NCBI GenBank assembly: GCA_009700405.1
Contig: WLMD01000050.1
Location: 1-9,846 of the forward strand
DNA length: 9,846 nucleotides
Direction: 5' to 3'
Origin: Actinomycetota bacterium
GTDB lineage: Bacteria; Actinomycetota; Actinomycetes; Nanopelagicales; Nanopelagicaceae
The notes below the pieces were generated by a model, which worked only from the letters and a program-made list of their open reading frames with translations, had not been told where the DNA came from and did not search any database. A program made the position numbers and the translations under genes. This document shows positions 5,547 to 9,846 of this stretch, piece by piece; within the stretch, counting starts at the first letter, position 1; every line of letters begins with the position of its first letter.

Positions 5547-6248
5547 ATGGATGGCGAGATGCGAGTCGCGGTAGTAGTTCTTGCCGCAGGTAGTGGGTCT
5601 CGCTTTGGTCATTCAACCAATAAAGTCTGGCTCCCACTCAGTGGTCGTCGCATCCTTTCTCGATCATTAACAAATGCCGTCAAGAGCTTTCCCAAATCGC
5701 GCAATGTTCTGGTCATCAACCCCACTGATTCACATTTGGCAAAGGAAGTACTCAGCCGCGAAGCCCATAGCATCAAGGTAGAAATCGTGGCTGGCGGAAA
5801 TTCCCGCCATGAATCAGAGCACAACGCACTCATGCATTTAGCGCCTGCAATTGAGGCAGGAAAGATAAATGTCGTCATGATTCATGATGGAGCACGACCT
5901 CTGGCAACGAGCAAGCTTTTCTTGGATATCGCTCAAGCTGCGCATCTTCACGGCGGTGCGATTCCAGCGATTGTTGTTGACCCACGTGAAATTGATTATT
6001 CAAGTGACCGGGAAATAGTGAGAGTTCAAACTCCGCAAGCATTTCGCGCTAAGGACCTGCTAGATGCCTACAGGAGCGCCGAGGTTGATGGATTTGTAGG
6101 TACAGATACCGCAGCGTGCATGGAAGAGTATTTTCCCAAAGTTCATACAATCGCTGTGCCTGGTGAAGTAGCAAATGTAAAAATAACCTATCCTCAAGAT
6201 TTGGTTATTGCCGAACATGTACTGGAGATGCGAGGATATAAAGAATGA
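5547..6248 (+). CDS. ispD: IspD-family cytidylyltransferase (2-C-methyl-D-erythritol 4-phosphate cytidylyltransferase-like)
   Basis: A 233-residue protein of normal IspD length. IspD joins CTP and MEP to CDP-methylerythritol in isoprenoid synthesis; close relatives (TarI) make CDP-ribitol. The nucleotide loop VLAAGSGSRFG (residues 11-21), Arg19 and Lys26 (E. coli Arg20, Lys27), GGNSRHES (83-90), IHDGARPL (112-119), TPQAF (162-166) and NVKIT (210-214, Lys212 for E. coli Lys213) are all present. The segment that in E. coli reads DTMKR and carries Arg157, which holds the MEP phosphate, is replaced by DPREI and is about 8 residues shorter, so the substrate could differ. The ATG at 5547 fits the usual short N-terminus; upstream in-frame ATG 5499 and downstream ATG 5559 are alternatives. 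The stop overlaps the next gene by ATGA. Confidence 0.8.
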   Translation: MDGEMRVAVVVLAAGSGSRFGHSTNKVWLPLSGRRILSRSLTNAVKSFPKSRNVLVINPTDSHLAKEVLSREAHSIKVEIVAGGNSRHESEHNALMHLAPAIEAGKINVVMIHDGARPLATSKLFLDIAQAAHLHGGAIPAIVVDPREIDYSSDREIVRVQTPQAFRAKDLLDAYRSAEVDGFVGTDTAACMEEYFPKVHTIAVPGEVANVKITYPQDLVIAEHVLEMRGYKE

Positions 6249-6562
6249 ACAATGAAGAATTGACTGCAGAGCTTCACTGCTCCAACTGCGACCACGAGAC
6301 GATTCATACATTGGTTTATGCTGGACGCCTTTTGGTATCAACGACATGTCAAGTATGCAATTCACAGGTCAAGCATGAAGCTATTGATTTGCGCCTCCAC
6401 TATCTAAAAGATCTAGAACATCGAATCGCTACTAAACCAAGAAGACTTTTGCGAAGGTTTTGGAGAGCGCCATTCTCCTCAGCGATCTCTTTGCCAAAGA
6501 AGTTTATGAGCCAGCCTCGTAAGATCTGGAGCGAAATTAAATCTATCTTGGGGCGAAACTAG
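6245..6562 (+). CDS. Small zinc-ribbon protein of unknown function
   Basis: A 105-residue protein with two CxxC pairs, C12-SN-C15 and C35-QV-C38, separated by 19 residues, a classic four-cysteine zinc ribbon (HCSNCDHETIHTLVYAGR, then TTCQVCNSQV). The remainder is basic and amphipathic (about residues 45-105), rich in Arg and Lys, with a possible membrane-proximal or nucleic-acid-binding helix. It resembles short uncharacterised actinobacterial proteins with a CxxC-(HETxHxLVYAGR)-CxxC head; I cannot assign a function. The ATG lies in the ATGA overlap with the IspD-like stop and has an AGGA site at 6233-6236, so the two genes are co-translated. Its stop overlaps the stop of the convergent - strand gene within the bases CTAG at 6559-6562. 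Confidence 0.8.
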   Translation: MNNEELTAELHCSNCDHETIHTLVYAGRLLVSTTCQVCNSQVKHEAIDLRLHYLKDLEHRIATKPRRLLRRFWRAPFSSAISLPKKFMSQPRKIWSEIKSILGRN

Positions 6563-7212
6563 CCGCTCGTACGTCTCCAGTGAAGGAATGATTCCATTAA
6601 CAGTCCATCTTCTTTAGTATTGATTCTTAGAGCTTCCGGAGCACCTTCAATGTGCTCGATACGCGCATTCTTCTTTAGCGGCAAGAACCACCCTTGATCT
6701 TTGCCTTTTCGATCTATTGCACTCGAACGGACTATTTCGGGCGTTGCGATTCTTTTCACCGAATTTCGATCGAGCGTTTCTAGTACAACGGAATTCTCAC
6801 CAATGATTTTCAAAGTTTCCGTGAATACGGTTGCTGGTCGAACAGCATCGGCGCCCTCGTTGAAGGTATCCATGATTTTTGTGAACTGCTCTGAACGAGT
6901 TAACGGTCGGCTCGCATCATGAATCAAGATTGCTTGGAACTGTGCAATTTCAGTTTCGATGGCCGCTGCTAAGGCGCGAGGATCATCAGGATCACACACG
7001 GTAAATGAAGCAAATAAGTTATGACGATCGAGGAGTACCTCGGCCTCATCGATATGTGCTTGAGAACCCACAACCGTAAGTGGGACCGTTCTCATGAATT
7101 CTTGAATGCTGCGGACTGAGCGCACAATGCTGGGGACCTTGCTCAGCTCTAGCAGCGCCGTTGTGGAGGTTATTGCTACAACGGCATGAAGTGGTCCGTT
7201 AGTTTGACTCAT
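6559..7212 (-). CDS. Degenerate IspD-family protein (cytidylyltransferase-like, probably altered or lost activity)
   Basis: A 217-residue protein recognisably related to IspD in its second half: LIHDASRPLT (residues 96-105), ETLKII (132-137, matching DTxKR), LETLDRNSVKRIATPE (144-159, matching TVDR...TPQ) and ALRINTKED (194-202, matching NIKVTRPED). The first half lacks the glycine-rich nucleotide loop AAGxGxR and the catalytic lysine: after VVAITS the chain goes directly to TTALLELSKVPSIVRSV, a loss of roughly 10-15 residues. The GGxxRxxS motif is also replaced (DPDDPRALAAA). It is therefore probably not a normal CTP-using enzyme alone. Start ATG 7212 overlaps the tgt stop by ATGA, so it is translated with tgt. 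Alternatives are a regulatory partner subunit of another IspD protein or a nucleotidyltransferase with new specificity. Confidence 0.75.
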   Translation of the reverse strand: MSQTNGPLHAVVAITSTTALLELSKVPSIVRSVRSIQEFMRTVPLTVVGSQAHIDEAEVLLDRHNLFASFTVCDPDDPRALAAAIETEIAQFQAILIHDASRPLTRSEQFTKIMDTFNEGADAVRPATVFTETLKIIGENSVVLETLDRNSVKRIATPEIVRSSAIDRKGKDQGWFLPLKKNARIEHIEGAPEALRINTKEDGLLMESFLHWRRTSG

Positions 7213-8468
7213 AGAGCTGGAACCTTATCCCCAGAGCTAACTGGTTTGGCAACATAGCGCCCCATGAATTCGGCTTTCATCTCTTCAAAATCACCGCTCT
7301 TGAGTGCATCGCGCATCTGGTCTACGAGTCGGACAATAAATCTTTCATTGTGAATTGTTGCCAAAGTTGCAGCGAGAATTTCCTTGCCTTTAAAGAGGTG
7401 ATGCATATATGCGCGCGTGTAATTAGTGCACGTGTAGCAGTCGCACCCCTCATCAATGGGAGTGAAATCTCGACGGAAACGAGAGTTTGAGATATTAAAG
7501 CGCCCCGTCATCGTATAAACCGCGCTTGTGCGCGCAATCCGTGAAGCTAATACACAGTCAAAAGTATCTATTCCGTTTTCTACTCCGACAAAAAGATCCT
7601 CTGGTGCTCCGATTCCTAGAAGATGTTTTGGTTTCTCACGAGGCAGTTCTTGGTTGACCCAGGTAATAATTGTCCCTAGCGCCGCTTTATCTAGTGCGCC
7701 ACCAATTCCAAAACCATCAAATGAGATTCCAGAAGAGGTCATTGAACCTAAATCCTTTGCAGCCGCTCTGCGCAAGTCTTCGTATTGAGCACCTTGAATT
7801 ACCCCAAAGAGAGCTTGATACGGGTGGCTGCTTCGAGATTGAGTCAAACTCTGGTGCTCGTCTAAACAGCGAATTGCCCAAGCAGACGTTCGAGAAATGG
7901 CGCGCTCTTGATAGACACGAGTGTTGTGAAGCGTCGTGCATTCATCAAATGCAAACATGATGTCTGCGCCGATTTGGTGCTGCACCTGCATAGACACCTC
8001 AGGAGTGAATCGATGCATCGATCCATCAAGGTGGGATTTAAAAGTGACACCTTCGTCATCTACATGTGCAAGACGCTCTTTCTTATGTGCAATTACATCA
8101 TCGGATCGAAAAGTTGTTGAATCCATAGCGAGAACTTTCTTGAATCCAACCCCCAAAGAGAGAACTTGAAAGCCCCCGCTATCGGTGAATGTTGGGCCAG
8201 GCCAATTCATAAACCGCGAAAGCCCACCGGCCTCATCCAAAATATCTGGTCCTGGTTGTAAATAGAGGTGGTAGGCATTGGCCAACAAAGCCTGAGCGCC
8301 AAGCTCCTTCATGGATTCTGGTAATACTGATTTTACAGTTGCCTTAGTACCTACTGGAATAAACGCGGGAGTTTCGATGACGCCATGGGGCGTATGTATT
8401 TCACCTGTCCGAGCAAAATCGCCATTTCCGGGTTTGCTCTCGCAGGTAATGTTAAACGAGAAACTCAT
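7209..8468 (-). CDS. tgt: tRNA-guanine transglycosylase
   Basis: A 419-residue queuine/preQ1 tRNA-ribosyltransferase that swaps guanine 34 for a queuosine precursor in tRNAs with GUN anticodons. Motifs: TPAFIPVGTKATVK (33-46), TDSGGFQVLSLG (95-106, Asp96 in the base-binding site), FDECT (174-178), LFGVIQGAQYEDLR (220-233), HLLGIG (282-287), and DTFDCVLASRIAR (301-313), where Asp301 aligns with the nucleophile. The zinc site is C342, C344, C347 (CDCYTC) and H373 (TIHNER), with spacing identical to E. coli. It is about 40 residues longer than E. coli Tgt, with an insertion around residues 110-140 and a short C-terminal tail. The ATG at 8468 has no ribosome binding site. Only 50 bases separate it from the upstream metallopeptidase gene, and the stop overlaps the IspD-like gene. 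Confidence 0.95.
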   Translation of the reverse strand: MSFSFNITCESKPGNGDFARTGEIHTPHGVIETPAFIPVGTKATVKSVLPESMKELGAQALLANAYHLYLQPGPDILDEAGGLSRFMNWPGPTFTDSGGFQVLSLGVGFKKVLAMDSTTFRSDDVIAHKKERLAHVDDEGVTFKSHLDGSMHRFTPEVSMQVQHQIGADIMFAFDECTTLHNTRVYQERAISRTSAWAIRCLDEHQSLTQSRSSHPYQALFGVIQGAQYEDLRRAAAKDLGSMTSSGISFDGFGIGGALDKAALGTIITWVNQELPREKPKHLLGIGAPEDLFVGVENGIDTFDCVLASRIARTSAVYTMTGRFNISNSRFRRDFTPIDEGCDCYTCTNYTRAYMHHLFKGKEILAATLATIHNERFIVRLVDQMRDALKSGDFEEMKAEFMGRYVAKPVSSGDKVPAL

Positions 8469-8474
8469 TTGAGT

Positions 8475-8480
8475 AATCTA
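8475..8480 (-). promoter_or_regulatory. tgt: Possible -10 element for a leaderless tgt transcript
   Basis: On the - strand, TAGATT sits 6 bases upstream of the tgt ATG. Transcription starting 6-7 bases after a -10 box would begin at the ATG itself, giving a leaderless mRNA, which would explain the absence of a ribosome binding site. No good -35 box is visible. The 50-base gap 8469-8518 contains no terminator, so co-transcription with the metallopeptidase gene remains possible. Confidence 0.3.
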
Positions 8481-8518
8481 ACCAAAGTTGGGTAACCGTG
8501 GAGCAGGCAGATGAGGCG

Positions 8519-9846
8519 CTACCAGATACGGACGCGCTTGGCTGGATCCAGCCACAGGGCATCCTTTTCCGTGACGCTAAAAGCCTGATAGAACTCCTCG
8601 AGGTTTCGAACAATCTGATTACAACGAAACTCAGCCGGAGAATGAGGATCAGTAGCTAGGCGTCGTACCGTTTCTTCGGGGCGGACCTTGCCTCGCCATA
8701 CTTGGGCATTTCCTAAGAAGAAGCGCTGATAGCCACTTAACTCATCAAAGACGGGAGGCGTCGCTCCTGCAAGTGAAATCTCATAAGCCTTGTGAGCAAT
8801 TGTTAAGCCCCCTAGATCGCCGATATTTTCACCAATAGTAAGGGCGCCATTGACGTGTGACTCAGGAGTCTCCTCCGGAACAAGTGCATCAAATTGATCG
8901 ATTAATATCTGGGCACGTTTTTCAAACTCCACGCGATCATGTTCGGTCCACCAATCGTTGAGATTTCCATCGCCATCAAATTTGGAGCCCTGGTCATCAA
9001 AGCCGTGACCGATTTCGTGACCGATAACAGCGCCAATTCCGCCATAGTTGGCTGCATCATCTGCCTCAAGGTCAAAGAATGGTGGTTGCAAGATTGCTGC
9101 TGGGAAAACAATCTCATTCATTCCAGGGTTGTAATAGGCATTGACCGTTTGAGGAGTCATGTACCACTCAGAACGATCAACTGGTTTTCCTATTTTATCG
9201 AATTCATAATCTCGAGCGAAGCGAGATACGGCCATTAAGTTTGCGATGAGGTCATCGGGGGAGATGGCTAAGGAAGTGAAGTCACGCCATTTATCTGGAT
9301 ACCCAATTTTAGGCGTGAACTTATCTAATTTTTCGAGGGCTTTTACTTTTGTCTCTGGGCTCATCCAATCAAGTGCTGTGATATCAACGCGGTAGGCCTC
9401 AATAAGGTTCGCGACTAATTCTTCCATGGATGTTTTTGCTGCAGGAGGAAAATGTTTATCAACATAGAGCTGTCCCACTGCCTCGCCGAGAGCGCCCTCT
9501 ACAAGAGCAACGCCTCGTTTCCATCTATCTTTTAATTGAGGAACACCAGAGAGCGTGGTCCCATAAAACGCAAAATTCTCATTAACTAGTTCTGAGTTTA
9601 GGTATGAAGCGGCCCCGGAGAGCACCTGCCAAGTCAGCCATGAACGCCACTTTGGTGCATCGAATGCCTCGAGCATTTCGCCTAGTCCAGTAAAGAATGT
9701 GGGTTGGCGGACAATGACCTGAGCCATAACAATTTCTGGGACCTTTGCGCCTTCATTCCATGTAGCCCAATCAAATCCGACTGAGAGTTCTTTGAGTTGG
9801 GCAAAAGTAAATTTGTTATAGGTGGAGGTGGCATCGCGATCTTTGA
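8519..9846 (-). CDS. M13 family (neprilysin/PepO-type) zinc metallopeptidase, 5' end outside the window
   Basis: The reading frame is open from the window edge to TAG at 8519-8521, giving 441 visible residues; the family's usual length of about 640-700 means the first third is missing. An internal ATG at 9727 is not the start, because the upstream residues (YNKFTFAQLKEL, then GFDWATWNEGA) match the family. Key motifs: NAYYNPGMNEIVFPA (about visible residues 235-249), the zinc site HEIGH (276-280, VIGHEIGHGFDDQGSKFD) with two His ligands and the catalytic Glu, and ENIGD (339-343) with the third ligand. The chain ends VRIW, matching the C-terminal CxxW-type end without the cysteine, as is common in bacteria. 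It cleaves peptides; cell location cannot be judged without the N-terminus. It may be co-transcribed with tgt. Confidence 0.93.
   Translation of the reverse strand, partial: KDRDATSTYNKFTFAQLKELSVGFDWATWNEGAKVPEIVMAQVIVRQPTFFTGLGEMLEAFDAPKWRSWLTWQVLSGAASYLNSELVNENFAFYGTTLSGVPQLKDRWKRGVALVEGALGEAVGQLYVDKHFPPAAKTSMEELVANLIEAYRVDITALDWMSPETKVKALEKLDKFTPKIGYPDKWRDFTSLAISPDDLIANLMAVSRFARDYEFDKIGKPVDRSEWYMTPQTVNAYYNPGMNEIVFPAAILQPPFFDLEADDAANYGGIGAVIGHEIGHGFDDQGSKFDGDGNLNDWWTEHDRVEFEKRAQILIDQFDALVPEETPESHVNGALTIGENIGDLGGLTIAHKAYEISLAGATPPVFDELSGYQRFFLGNAQVWRGKVRPEETVRRLATDPHSPAEFRCNQIVRNLEEFYQAFSVTEKDALWLDPAKRVRIW

Noticed and set aside
1..9846. CRISPR arrays, insertion sequences, attachment sites, tRNA or rRNA genes
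   Set aside because: No direct repeat series, transposase or integrase frames, or tRNA-like cloverleaf was seen; gaps between genes are all under 140 bases except around the small gene at 5248-5511.

Overview
The window looks like a chromosomal segment of a low- to mid-GC actinobacterium. The protein styles, the GTG and TTG starts, the ATGA overlaps between genes and the roughly mid-40s percent GC (by eye) would fit a freshwater planktonic lineage such as Nanopelagicales; this placement is an inference and was not tested. Base composition and codon use look even across the window, and I see no insertion sequences, CRISPR arrays, tRNA or rRNA genes.

Left part (1-5261, + strand). The 3' end of ptsI (general PTS Enzyme I) is followed by a seven-gene block: a SorC-family sugar-sensing regulator, a GutM homologue, and a complete glucitol-family PTS permease made of four separate proteins (IIC, a second membrane domain IIC2, IIB, IIA). 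The block ends with a 429-residue NAD(P)-dependent oxidoreductase of the SAF-domain, 'homoserine-dehydrogenase-like' family (COG4091), to which the Brucella DXP-reductoisomerase-like enzyme DRL belongs. In E. coli IIB and IIC2 are one polypeptide (SrlE) with IIB first; here they are separate genes in the opposite order, parted by a strong hairpin with a UUCG loop. No classical sorbitol-6-phosphate dehydrogenase (SrlD) is present, so the DRL-like enzyme is the best candidate to act on the imported phosphorylated polyol. The block therefore looks like a self-contained uptake and first-step metabolism module for an unknown polyol or sugar.

Middle part (5248-6562). A small basic hypothetical gene on the - strand is followed by a divergent + strand pair: an IspD-family cytidylyltransferase and a small zinc-ribbon protein that overlaps it by ATGA. 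The IspD-like protein keeps the nucleotide-binding and catalytic residues but has lost the loop that normally carries the MEP-phosphate arginine.

Right part (6559-9846, - strand). A second, more degenerate IspD-family protein overlaps tgt (tRNA-guanine transglycosylase) by ATGA. Upstream of tgt lies the 3' portion of an M13 (neprilysin/PepO-type) metallopeptidase gene that runs off the window.

The most interesting themes are (i) a glucitol-type PTS wired to a DRL-like oxidoreductase, with an IspD-family gene nearby, which together suggest an undescribed branched-polyol or polyol-phosphate pathway, and (ii) two IspD-family paralogues about 300 bp apart that have lost different parts of the canonical active site.
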